Assembly (NCBI RefSeq): GCF_020991455.1
Contig: NZ_JAJMOX010000014.1
Coordinates: 124,001-188,000 of the forward strand
DNA from: Flavobacterium sp. JAS
Lineage (GTDB): Bacteria > Bacteroidota > Bacteroidia > Flavobacteriales > Flavobacteriaceae
Reading direction: 5' to 3'
Length of the DNA stretch: 64,000 nucleotides
Of this stretch, positions 50,258 to 58,082 are shown piece after piece. The number at the start of each line of letters is the position of its first letter. The stretch's first letter is position 1. Made by a program: the position numbers and the translations under genes. The notes under the pieces are model-generated. The model had not been told where the DNA came from. It saw only the letters and a list, made by a program, of their open reading frames with translations, and did not search any database.

Positions 50258-51802
50258 ATGGAAAATTTCAAAAATATAAACCCTGTAAAGGTAAATAAAC
50301 CCTCAATTATTAGTTTAGAAAAAGGAAAACTTCCTCCGCAAGTTCTTGATTTAGAAGAAGCTGTGCTTGGGGCAATGATGATTGATAAAAAAGGAGTTGA
50401 TGATGTAATTGATATTTTGCAAGGGGATGCTTTTTATAAAGAGGCGCATAAATTTATTTTTGAAGCAATTGTTCAGCTTTTTACAGAAACACAGCCAATT
50501 GACTTGTTGACGGTTTCGACTCAGCTGAAAAAAAATGGAAAATTAGAATTAGCCGGAGGAGATTTTTATTTAATTCAGCTTACGCAAAAAATTGCATCTT
50601 CGGCACATATCGAATTTCACTCGCGTATCATTCTTCAAAAGTTTATTCAAAGAAGTTTGATTCGTATTTCTACTGAAATTATCGAAGCGTCTTATGATGA
50701 AACTGCCGATGTTTTTGATTTGCTTGATCAAGCCGAATCAAAACTATATGAAGTAACACAAGGAAATATTAAACGTAGTTCTGAAACTGCTCAGAGTTTA
50801 GTACTTCAGGCTAAAAAGAAAATTGAAGAAATTGCAAAACAAGAAGGTTTAAGTGGTGTTGAAACTGGTTTTCATAATCTGGATAAACTAACTTCGGGAT
50901 GGCAACCCAGCGATTTAATTATTATCGCGGCGAGACCTGCGATGGGAAAAACTGCCTTTGTACTTTCAATGGCGAGAAATATCGCCATTCAGTACGGACA
51001 TGGAGTAGCTTTGTTCTCTCTGGAGATGGCATCGGTTCAGTTGATTACAAGGTTAATTTCGTCAGAAACAGGATTGTCGTCAGAGAAATTACGTACCGGT
51101 AAACTAGAACCTCACGAATGGGAAATGTTGAGTACCAAGGTTAAAAACTTAGAAAAAGCTCCTTTGTTTATTGATGATACACCGTCACTTTCTATTTTTG
51201 ATTTAAGAGCAAAATGTCGTCGTTTAGTTTCACAACACGGTATCAAGATTATAATTATCGATTATTTGCAGTTGATGACTGCCGGAGGAAATAATAAAGG
51301 AGGAGGAAACCGTGAGCAGGAAATCTCAACAATTTCCCGAAACTTAAAAGCTTTGGCAAAAGAGCTTAACGTTCCGGTAATTGCACTTTCGCAGTTATCA
51401 CGTGCCGTTGAAACGCGTGGATCAAGTAAACGTCCGTTACTATCGGATCTTCGTGAATCTGGAGCGATTGAGCAGGATGCTGATATTGTTTCGTTTTTAT
51501 ATCGTCCTGAATATTACAAAATTGAAGAATGGGATGATGATGAAGCATCTCCTACTGCAGGTCAGGCTGAGATTATGATTGCTAAACACCGTAATGGTGG
51601 TATTGAAAACATTCGATTGAAATTTATAGGACACCTTGGTAAGTTTGATAACCTTGATGATTTTTCAGGTAGTTATGACGATTTACCGTCAAAAATGAAT
51701 CATGAAGAAAATCCATTTATAACTAAAAATCTGCCATCTGCAAATGAAGCTTTTGGAAGCAATTTGAACGATGACGATGATGATAGCGATGTTCCGTTTT
51801 AA
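50258..51802 (+). CDS. dnaB: Replicative DNA helicase
   Basis: 514 residues. The N-terminal collar domain is at about 20-125 (L-P-P-Q-V-L-D-L-E-E-A-V-L-G-A-M-M). The RecA-like domain (from about 190) has T-G-F-H-N-L-D-K-L-T-S-G-W, Walker A A-R-P-A-M-G-K-T, F-S-L-E-M near 255, Walker B I-I-I-I-D-Y-L-Q-L-M and the R-G-x-x-K-R-P-L-L-S-D-L-R-E-S-G-A-I-E-Q-D-A-D arginine-finger region. The C-terminus ends in acidic D-D-D-D-D-S-D-V-P-F. No intein. Confidence 0.97.
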   Translation: MENFKNINPVKVNKPSIISLEKGKLPPQVLDLEEAVLGAMMIDKKGVDDVIDILQGDAFYKEAHKFIFEAIVQLFTETQPIDLLTVSTQLKKNGKLELAGGDFYLIQLTQKIASSAHIEFHSRIILQKFIQRSLIRISTEIIEASYDETADVFDLLDQAESKLYEVTQGNIKRSSETAQSLVLQAKKKIEEIAKQEGLSGVETGFHNLDKLTSGWQPSDLIIIAARPAMGKTAFVLSMARNIAIQYGHGVALFSLEMASVQLITRLISSETGLSSEKLRTGKLEPHEWEMLSTKVKNLEKAPLFIDDTPSLSIFDLRAKCRRLVSQHGIKIIIIDYLQLMTAGGNNKGGGNREQEISTISRNLKALAKELNVPVIALSQLSRAVETRGSSKRPLLSDLRESGAIEQDADIVSFLYRPEYYKIEEWDDDEASPTAGQAEIMIAKHRNGGIENIRLKFIGHLGKFDNLDDFSGSYDDLPSKMNHEENPFITKNLPSANEAFGSNLNDDDDDSDVPF

Positions 51803-51831
51803 GAAAATATATTAAAAACCAAAATGTAAAG

Positions 51832-51870
51832 AAATCTTTATGAGTTATTACTTGTAAAGATTTTTTTTTA
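51832..51870 (+). terminator. Intrinsic terminator of dnaB
   Basis: 9-bp stem AAATCTTTA (51832-51840) with TAAAGATTT (51855-51863), then a T-run. Confidence 0.8.
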
Positions 51871-51992
51871 TTCAGTGCACCTTTTTCCCATTTACAATTT
51901 TAGATAATAGTATCTCTTATATAAAATTATTTCGGTAGTTTAGCAGAACCATTAACAAACTAAGTCTTATTAACTAATTAAAATTGTAAACT

Positions 51993-52334
51993 ATGAATGA
52001 AGAAACCTTTCCAAATCCTATTCAAATACCATTGGCCACGGCTCAAGAATGGGAAAAGAGATATGAGGATGATAACACTGTTGACGCTATTAAAATAAAA
52101 GCTTTTCTGATTCCAAGAGAGTCTTTAGAGAAAGTATTGGAATTGAAAACTGAAGCGGTTTATGCCTATCTAGGTATTAATGACCAGAATGAAAAAACGT
52201 TACTTTTTGTAGGAGCAGAAAAAGATTTGAAAACAGGTAAATATGTAAATGTTTATGGACCACCAGCATCAGAAGCTAATGCAGAAGACGGAGATGTTGT
52301 TTATGACGGTGTTCGTCCGAGTCCTCCATATTAA
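51993..52334 (+). CDS. Conserved small hypothetical protein
   Basis: 113 residues, soluble, no signal peptide. Features: I-P-L-A-T-A-Q-E-W-E-K-R-Y-E near 12-25, a mid-section predicted alpha/beta (A-F-L-I-P-R-E-S-L-E-K-V-L; A-V-Y-A-Y-L-G-I-N), and a Pro-rich end V-R-P-S-P-P-Y. No family recognised. It is followed 11 bp later by a membrane protein gene and then a histidine kinase gene, so it may belong to that signalling operon. Confidence 0.75.
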   Translation: MNEETFPNPIQIPLATAQEWEKRYEDDNTVDAIKIKAFLIPRESLEKVLELKTEAVYAYLGINDQNEKTLLFVGAEKDLKTGKYVNVYGPPASEANAEDGDVVYDGVRPSPPY

Positions 52335-52345
52335 TCTGTAAAAAA

Positions 52346-52978
52346 GTGGATGATTTTTTTATCTATTCTGTTTATGTAGTTTTATTATTAAATCTAATAT
52401 TATACTCATATAGCTTTTTCCGAAAGGAAAAAGCTAATGTTTTTTTTCTTTCTTATTTAGCTTTTTCATTTGTAATACAAATTTCTATGGAAGTGATGTA
52501 TCACCTCAAGATGAATAATCTATTTGCGGTTAATGTGTTTTTTATAGGACAGACAATATTATTAGGGTTGTTCTATAATTCATTGCTGAAAATAAAAAAA
52601 CAAAAACTATTTGTAAGAGTTTCTCTTATAGCTTGTTTACTAACATTAGGAGTGCAATTTTTGATAGATTCAAGTCAGTTTTTAAAGTTTAATTTGTTTG
52701 AAATTACCTTGACATCTTTGCTTATTGTTGCTTATGCGCTACTTCATCTTTATAACATGCTTACAGAAAGTAAAAGGTATTATTACATTAGTGTTGGTAT
52801 TATAATTTACTTATTAGGTAGCACCGTTTTATTTTTGATTGGAAATCTTACTCCAGAACTTAGTATGGACGTTAAATATTTAACCTGGATGTTAAATGCT
52901 TTTTTATCTTTAGTTTATCAGTTTTTTATTTTATATGATTGGATAAAAAGTTTTTCAAAAAAAGCTTTGTTAACTTAA
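52346..52978 (+). CDS. Six-to-seven-helix membrane protein (sensor-like)
   Basis: 210 residues with about seven hydrophobic helices and short loops, resembling the membrane sensory part of 7TM-type kinases but lacking an output domain. Start is a GTG at 52346, 11 bp after the upstream stop; no in-frame ATG occurs before the third helix. It ends 31 bp before the histidine kinase gene, so it may be the separate sensor or partner of that kinase. No family recognised. Confidence 0.7.
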   Translation: MDDFFIYSVYVVLLLNLILYSYSFFRKEKANVFFLSYLAFSFVIQISMEVMYHLKMNNLFAVNVFFIGQTILLGLFYNSLLKIKKQKLFVRVSLIACLLTLGVQFLIDSSQFLKFNLFEITLTSLLIVAYALLHLYNMLTESKRYYYISVGIIIYLLGSTVLFLIGNLTPELSMDVKYLTWMLNAFLSLVYQFFILYDWIKSFSKKALLT

Positions 52979-53009
52979 TTAGTAATATTGTAATTAAGAA
53001 TATCTCGAT

Positions 53010-53798
53010 ATGAAAAATTCGATTCCCGAAAAAGAACTTATTGCTATAATATTATATATCTCACTTTTTTTTATAGTTGTCGCAGTTGGATTGATTATAT
53101 TCTTTTATTTCTCAAGAAAGAAGATAATTCAAAAAGAACTTGAAAAAAAGGATTTAATATTACAATATCAAAAAGATCAATTGCACGCTATTATTGTCAC
53201 TCAGGAGGAAGAACGTAAAAGAATTGCGCAAGACCTTCATGATGATATTAGTTCTAAACTTAATATCGTTTCGCTGAACAGTCATTTACTCACTTCTCCA
53301 AATCTGACAGACTCTGAAACGATAGAGATTACCAATAATATTATTGCCTTAACAGCCAAAGCGCTCGAGAATTCCAGAAAAATTGCTCACAATTTATTCC
53401 CTCCTGTTTTTGAAAAATTTGGATTAAGTGCAGGAGTTGAAGAATTATGTGAAGAATTTGAAAGCAGTAAAGCGATAAAAACATATTATAAAAATGAAAT
53501 TGATTTTGATGAGAGAGAGATTGATCGTCATTTGCATGTTTTTAGAATTTTGCAGGAATTAATGAATAATTCACTACGTCACGGTAAGGCTTCTGAAATT
53601 TGGATTGCGTTTAGTACTATAAATGGCATTGACACTTGTAATTATGAAGACAATGGTGTTGGATTTGATAGTAAAAGCGTTGAAAATCAGAAAGGTTTAG
53701 GTATGAAAAATATTGATAGCCGTGTCTCGTTCTTAAACGGAACAATCAAAATAAACTCTGAAGTAGGTAAAGGGATGGCCGTAATATTTACTTTTTAA
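53010..53798 (+). CDS. HisKA_3-type sensor histidine kinase
   Basis: 262 residues. One membrane helix (about 10-33) leads to a coiled coil (36-66). The dimerisation/phosphoacceptor helix E-E-E-R-K-R-I-A-Q-D-L-H-D-D has His77. The HATPase domain shows L-Q-E-L-M-N-N-S-L-R-H-G (N box), E-D-N-G-V-G-F-D (G1) and G-L-G-M-K-N-I-D-S-R (G2). It has no periplasmic sensor of its own; the preceding 7TM protein may supply it. The cognate regulator is encoded downstream at 53909. Confidence 0.92.
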   Translation: MKNSIPEKELIAIILYISLFFIVVAVGLIIFFYFSRKKIIQKELEKKDLILQYQKDQLHAIIVTQEEERKRIAQDLHDDISSKLNIVSLNSHLLTSPNLTDSETIEITNNIIALTAKALENSRKIAHNLFPPVFEKFGLSAGVEELCEEFESSKAIKTYYKNEIDFDEREIDRHLHVFRILQELMNNSLRHGKASEIWIAFSTINGIDTCNYEDNGVGFDSKSVENQKGLGMKNIDSRVSFLNGTIKINSEVGKGMAVIFTF

Positions 53799-53830
53799 CT
53801 TAAATTCGAATAATAAATGTGTTTTTGACG

Positions 53831-53860
53831 CAATATAATACGGGATTACGTATTATATTG
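53831..53860. promoter_or_regulatory. Perfect palindrome upstream of the NarL-type regulator gene
   Basis: CAATATAATACG (53831-53842) and CGTATTATATTG (53849-53860) are exact reverse complements around a 6-bp spacer. It lies 12 bp upstream of a TAATTTCG -7-like box (53873-53880). The TACG-N6-CGTA core recurs at 57375-57388 and, with 8-bp spacing, at 63413-63428. Probable binding site for a LuxR/NarL-type regulator. Confidence 0.65.
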
Positions 53861-53908
53861 GTTCATATTTTGTAATTTCGGCATACCAAACGACCAAAAA
53901 CAAAAAAA

Positions 53909-54574
53909 ATGAGTGCCGCTATTAAAATTGCTTTAGTCGATGACGAAGTTTTGTTCCGTAAAGGGATTTCTTTTTTGTTGCAAAGAGAAGATAATATCGA
54001 GATCGTTTTTGAAGCCTCAAATGGCGAAGATCTTATTTCTCAGTTAGAAGAGATCGAAACAAAACCGGATATTATTATCATGGATTTGAAAATGCCTGTA
54101 TTAAATGGCGTTGAAGCGACAAAAATTATCAGGAAGTTATTTCCCGAAATTAAAATTGTAGCTTTAACAAGCTATGATACAAAGTCATTTATTGCCAATA
54201 TGATTCAGGTTGGTGCAGTTGCATATTTGATAAAGAATGCAACTCCAAAAGATTTAATCCGGACTATCAATGAAGTTCATAGAAAAGGATTTCACTACAA
54301 TGAAAATGTGTTAAAGACAATTCAGGAAACAATTGTTTCTACTAAAAACATAAAAGGCAATTTAGAAACTAGTTTTCTTTCGCCCCGCGAAATAGAAATT
54401 CTTCAGCTTATTTGTCAGCAAAAAACAACTTCAGAAATTGCTGAGCATCTTTATTTAAGTCCAAGAACAGTTGAAGGACATAGAAATAATTTATTGCTTA
54501 AAACCGAATCTAGAAATATTGCCGGGTTAGTGGTGTATGCTATACAAAACGAAATTGCAGATCTAAGACTTTAA
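53909..54574 (+). CDS. NarL/LuxR-type response regulator
   Basis: 221 residues. Receiver domain 1-125 with acidic pocket D11-D12, phosphoacceptor D59 (I-I-I-M-D-L-K-M-P), switch T (A-L-T-S-Y-D) and K (L-I-K-N-A). The LuxR-type HTH is at about 155-215 (F-L-S-P-R-E-I-E-I-L-Q-L-I-C; T-S-E-I-A-E-H-L-Y-L-S-P-R-T-V-E-G-H-R-N-N). Paired with the kinase at 53010. The 110-bp gap with its own promoter and palindrome suggests separate autoregulation. Confidence 0.95.
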   Translation: MSAAIKIALVDDEVLFRKGISFLLQREDNIEIVFEASNGEDLISQLEEIETKPDIIIMDLKMPVLNGVEATKIIRKLFPEIKIVALTSYDTKSFIANMIQVGAVAYLIKNATPKDLIRTINEVHRKGFHYNENVLKTIQETIVSTKNIKGNLETSFLSPREIEILQLICQQKTTSEIAEHLYLSPRTVEGHRNNLLLKTESRNIAGLVVYAIQNEIADLRL

Positions 54575-54578
54575 TTTC

Positions 54579-54704
54579 TTAGCTCGTCAGAAATTGGATT
54601 GATAATACATAGTATAAAATAATTGTCAGTGCCAGTAAACATAAACCTATTTTCTGCATTACATTTAATCCTTTTGGTTGGTTATTACTATCATTAAACT
54701 TCAT
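54579..54704 (-). CDS. 41-residue single-pass membrane protein
   Basis: A short gene from ATG 54704 to TAA 54579. The N-terminal polar part M-K-F-N-D-S-N-N-Q-P-K-G is followed by a hydrophobic helix (about 18-38) and the end Q-F-L-T-S. A TAAATTTG -7 box on the minus strand (54753-54746) gives a start about 35 bp upstream. It is convergent with the response regulator gene (4 bp between stops). Size, amphipathic layout and promoter support a true small protein; function unknown. Confidence 0.7.
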   Translation of the reverse strand: MKFNDSNNQPKGLNVMQKIGLCLLALTIILYYVLSIQFLTS

Positions 54705-54918
54705 GTTTCCGGTTTTTCATTGGTTAGGTTGATGATTTGGGATAGCAAATTTAAGCAGAAATAATTTTCGAAGTACAGGTGTTTTTACCCGTTTTTGTAA
54801 CCTAAATGAAACGATTAGATAATTGGATTCTGTATTTAACGTTTGAACCTGTTATAAAACCTGAGATCTGTTGTGTTTTTTGACGCTTCCTTTATATCTT
54901 TACTAAAATAATTTTCTA
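54705..54918. other. Divergent promoter gap
   Basis: 214 bp between the 41-residue gene and the secreted protein gene at 54919. Holds the -7 box for the small gene and a GGTGTTTTTACC-like inverted word at 54778-54789. No other feature seen. Confidence 0.45.
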
Positions 54919-56178
54919 ATGAATAAGAGTTTAGTTTATATTTTCATATTTCTACTTTCATTTACAGCAAAAGCTTCGTTTATCTTACTTCCGATGGATG
55001 AAACAACTCAGCAGAATCATCTAAAAGCATACGGAATTACCTATTGGTGTTTAAGTAAAGATTATAAAGCAAGTTGGTTGCTTAATTATCGTGGGGGCTC
55101 ATTTTTGCTTCCGGATGTTGCCGAGATTAGAAAAGAATGTCAGATTCGTGGCGTTAGTTTTGAGGTTCTTTCAGACAGTGAAGAAGTTTCAATTTTAGAA
55201 GAAATTTCGAGTCCGTCACAAAATATGGAATCTGTTATTCTTGAAAAAGCGCCTAAAATTGCTGTTTATACTCCAAAAGGAAAACAACCATGGGATGACG
55301 CTGTAACATTAGTGTTGACTTATGCCGAAATTCCTTTTACACCAATTTATGACGAAGAAGTTTTAAGTGATCAGTTGTTACTCTACGATTGGCTGCACTT
55401 GCATCATGAAGATTTTACGGGACAATACGGAAAATTTTATGCAGCCTATAAAAATACACCTTGGTATATTGATCAGAAAAAAGATGCTGAAGCTTTGGCT
55501 ACAAAATTAGGTTATGCTAAAGTGTCGCAGGAAAAAGGGGCTGTTGCCAAAAAAATTAGAGATTTTGTAATAGGTGGCGGATTCATGTTTGCCATGTGTT
55601 CAGCAACAGATAGTTTTGATATTGCATTAGCTGCTGATGGAGTTGATATTTGCGAAGCGATGTTTGATGGCGACGCGAGTGATTCAAACTATCAGTCAAA
55701 ATTAAATTATTCAAATTCGTTTGCCTTTAAAGATTTTACTCTGGAAAGAAAACCGGAAGTTTATGAGTTCTCTGATATTGATATGACATCAAAACGCCGA
55801 ATTGCTGTTGAAAAAGATTATTTTACACTAATGGAATTTTCTGCAAAATGGGATCCAATCCCTAGTATGTTATGTCAAAATCATACTCAGTTAGTTAAAG
55901 GTTTCATGGGACAAACAACATCATTTGATACGGCATTGATAAAATCAAATGTTTTAGTAATGGGAACTTGCGAAATAAATGGTGAGTCGAGATATATTCA
56001 TGGAGAAAAAGGAAAAGGAATGTTTACTTTTTTTGGTGGCCATGATCCCGAAGATTTTCAACATCAGGTTGGAGATCCGCCAACGGTTTTAGATTTACAC
56101 CCAAATTCTCCAGGCTACAGATTAATTCTTAACAATGTTTTGTTTCCTGCTGCAAGAAAGAAAAAACTCAAAACATAG
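54919..56178 (+). CDS. Exported amidotransferase-like protein of unknown function
   Basis: 419 residues. The signal peptide ends near T-A-K-A-S (20). The rest has a glutamine-amidotransferase/ThuA-like alpha-beta character: P-K-I-A-V-Y-T-P-K-G near 110, L-H-L-H-H-E-D-F-T-G near 153, F-V-I-G-G-G-F-M-F-A-M-C-S-A-T-D near 208-223 (a G-G-G...C nucleophile-elbow-like region), and F-F-G-G-H-D-P-E-D near 373. Homologues have been labelled asparagine synthetase B. I see no AsnB synthetase domain and do not support that name. It faces the secreted endonuclease-like gene convergently with 1 bp between. Confidence 0.75.
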   Translation: MNKSLVYIFIFLLSFTAKASFILLPMDETTQQNHLKAYGITYWCLSKDYKASWLLNYRGGSFLLPDVAEIRKECQIRGVSFEVLSDSEEVSILEEISSPSQNMESVILEKAPKIAVYTPKGKQPWDDAVTLVLTYAEIPFTPIYDEEVLSDQLLLYDWLHLHHEDFTGQYGKFYAAYKNTPWYIDQKKDAEALATKLGYAKVSQEKGAVAKKIRDFVIGGGFMFAMCSATDSFDIALAADGVDICEAMFDGDASDSNYQSKLNYSNSFAFKDFTLERKPEVYEFSDIDMTSKRRIAVEKDYFTLMEFSAKWDPIPSMLCQNHTQLVKGFMGQTTSFDTALIKSNVLVMGTCEINGESRYIHGEKGKGMFTFFGGHDPEDFQHQVGDPPTVLDLHPNSPGYRLILNNVLFPAARKKKLKT

Positions 56179-56179
56179 T

Positions 56180-56983
56180 TTAATTCAAAGAAAATTCAAA
56201 CCATATTGGTATGTGATCTGATATTTTTCGGGCTTCTTTTAATGAAGCGAATTTTTTATGAAATGAAATTATACCAGAATTAATATACTTTGTAGTTTCT
56301 GATTTATAGAATATATTGTCAAATTCTGATGCTAAACAATTATCAGCATTACATTTCTGTTTTAATGTAGTTTTTTGATTCTGTAAAATAGGAGTGTACC
56401 CCTTTTTTTTCAACGGATTAAATACAGTATGTGACTGTGGACAATTAAAATCTCCAAGAAAAACTAAATTTAGATCTGGATATTGCTGTGGTAAAAATTT
56501 AAAGTACTTAATTTCTGTTTCAGGCTGTTTACTCTTGGTAATAGCGTGAAAACTTACCAGAGTAATTAGTTTTTTATTAATTTCAAAAGTGGCAAAATAA
56601 GGCTCACGATCAATTTCTAAATAGTATTTTTTTTCTAGCCAGGTATTTCCTTTTAGTTTTATTTTAGAAGTTTTCCAGATAAATGCGTAGCGTTCTGTTT
56701 TGTAACTGCTGCTGCTAGTTGGATTACTAATACTATAATCCCATTTTGAACCTTTTTCGTTTAAGATTGCGGTAAGCTTTGCAACTGCCTGAGCACCGCC
56801 ATAACCAGCTACAACTTCCTGAATAGCTATAATATCGTAGTTATTTATAGTACTGGCAATGAAATTTAATTCAGATTCGGATTTTGACTTTCCAAAGTTT
56901 TCTAAATTCCAAGAAAGAATTTTAGTTTGTGAAAAAGAGAAACAATAAAAAAATAAGAGAATAAATCTAAGAGTATTTTTCAT
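56180..56983 (-). CDS. Secreted endonuclease/exonuclease/phosphatase-family protein
   Basis: 267 residues. The signal peptide ends near C-F-S-F-S-Q (19). EEP catalytic motifs follow: S-W-N-L-E-N-F-G (near 25), I-A-I-Q-E-V-V (Glu metal ligand, near 52), V-S-F-H-A-I-T (near 147), F-L-G-D-F-N-C-P (near 175) and I-S-D-H-I-P-I-W-F (near 254). A single EEP domain with no T9SS sorting domain, unlike the large protein at 12971. Likely a periplasmic or secreted DNase, or a lipid/phosphate diesterase. Confidence 0.92.
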   Translation of the reverse strand: MKNTLRFILLFFYCFSFSQTKILSWNLENFGKSKSESELNFIASTINNYDIIAIQEVVAGYGGAQAVAKLTAILNEKGSKWDYSISNPTSSSSYKTERYAFIWKTSKIKLKGNTWLEKKYYLEIDREPYFATFEINKKLITLVSFHAITKSKQPETEIKYFKFLPQQYPDLNLVFLGDFNCPQSHTVFNPLKKKGYTPILQNQKTTLKQKCNADNCLASEFDNIFYKSETTKYINSGIISFHKKFASLKEARKISDHIPIWFEFSLN

Positions 56984-57091
56984 GCAGAATTTTAAAAATC
57001 AAATATAAGCATTTCAAAATTTGGCAATAGTTTCTTTTATTTCAATTGCTATTGTTTTTTTTCCAACACAAAAAAAGATTTAAAAGAAGTT

Positions 57092-57322
57092 TTAATGTTT
57101 TTTAAATCTGTTTTTTAAAGCGGTTGAAATAATTATGATCTGCAAAACAAGAAGGGCCGGAATAAAAATAATTTTCCAGTCTACTTCGATCCATCCTGTT
57201 TTTTCTGAAATGAAAGCAAAACTCATTGAAAGTGCAATACAAAGAAGCATGGTTTTCATAATAATCTTGTTATTAGTTGTATTAATTTTTGAAATAAAAT
57301 TAACTCTATATCTGGCTTTCAT
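57092..57322 (-). CDS. Small two-helix membrane protein
   Basis: 76 residues: basic N-terminus, hydrophobic helices at about 22-40 and 48-68, basic tail K-N-R-F-K-K-H. Alternative Met at residue 22 would leave both helices intact. A consensus -7 box TAGATTTG (57352-57345 on this strand) and the TACGG palindrome upstream make the longer start plausible and suggest control by the neighbouring regulator. No family recognised. Confidence 0.65.
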   Translation of the reverse strand: MKARYRVNFISKINTTNNKIIMKTMLLCIALSMSFAFISEKTGWIEVDWKIIFIPALLVLQIIIISTALKNRFKKH

Positions 57323-57344
57323 AAGGTAGTCAATTGATTCAGTA

Positions 57345-57389
57345 CAAATCTATTATTATAAAAAAACATTTCCTTACGGGAAACCGTAA
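57345..57389 (-). promoter_or_regulatory. Promoter with TTACGG/CCGTAA palindrome
   Basis: Minus-strand TAGATTTG at 57352-57345. The inverted repeat TTACGG-GAAA-CCGTAA (57374-57389) begins 22 bp upstream of the box, an activator-type position. Its half-sites match those at 53831-53860 and 63410-63431. It lies 12 bp beyond the stop of the adjacent response regulator gene. Confidence 0.6.
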
Positions 57390-57401
57390 AAGCGCTAAAA
57401 T

Positions 57402-58070
57402 TTAAACTAAGCCAAAATCTTTAGCAATAGCAATTAAATGAACATTATTGTTGGCCTTAAAATATATCTTTAGTTTATTGATTCTTTTTTCAATACTACT
57501 TGTTCCATTTGGAGTTATACAAGAAGCCTTAAACTCATTTGAGATACTTTCTAAAATATGTCCTTGTGATAGAAGCTTTAAAATTGAAATGTCGTAAGAT
57601 TCAATTTCGATCAAAGCTTTATCATTAAAACTAAATGATAAATCAGAAGAAAGTATTTTTTCTTCGTTTCTATAAGTTCCTTCAATTGCTTTTCTTAGCT
57701 CTTCAATACTATTTCTTCCTTTAGAAACATAAGCATTAATTCCTAAGTCATTAAAAAGAGATTTTATTCGGTATGATTTATCTTCAATCGAAAAAACTAT
57801 TTTTTTTAATTTAGGCTGAACTTCGTTTATTGCTTTTATCAAATCTTCGCCACTTGTAAGGTGAGTTTTTCTATGATCTGTTTTAAAAGACAAATCGCTT
57901 ATCAGTAAATCATAAGGTTCATTGTCTATCAATGCTTTTTTTGCTTTTAATAAGCCATCGTCACAATACTTCACATGATGAATTGTTGGGATTTTAAGGT
58001 CTTCAAGTACTTGTATAACGGCGATACTTATACTATCTAAATCTTCGGCAACTAAAACTTTTTTGAACAT
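57402..58070 (-). CDS. LuxR-type response regulator of the tandem kinase cluster
   Basis: 222 residues. Receiver domain about 1-125 with E9-D10, phosphoacceptor D59 (L-L-I-S-D-L-S-F) and K in Y-V-S-K-G. The C-terminal HTH (about 155-222) is divergent: Y-D-I-S-I-L-K-L-L-S-Q-G and S-S-I-E-K-R-I-N-K-L-K-I-Y-F-K-A-N-N-N. It begins 12 bp after the stop of the third kinase gene of the operon and is the only regulator in the cluster, so it may integrate all three kinases. Confidence 0.9.
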   Translation of the reverse strand: MFKKVLVAEDLDSISIAVIQVLEDLKIPTIHHVKYCDDGLLKAKKALIDNEPYDLLISDLSFKTDHRKTHLTSGEDLIKAINEVQPKLKKIVFSIEDKSYRIKSLFNDLGINAYVSKGRNSIEELRKAIEGTYRNEEKILSSDLSFSFNDKALIEIESYDISILKLLSQGHILESISNEFKASCITPNGTSSIEKRINKLKIYFKANNNVHLIAIAKDFGLV

Positions 58071-58082
58071 ATTATATTTTCT

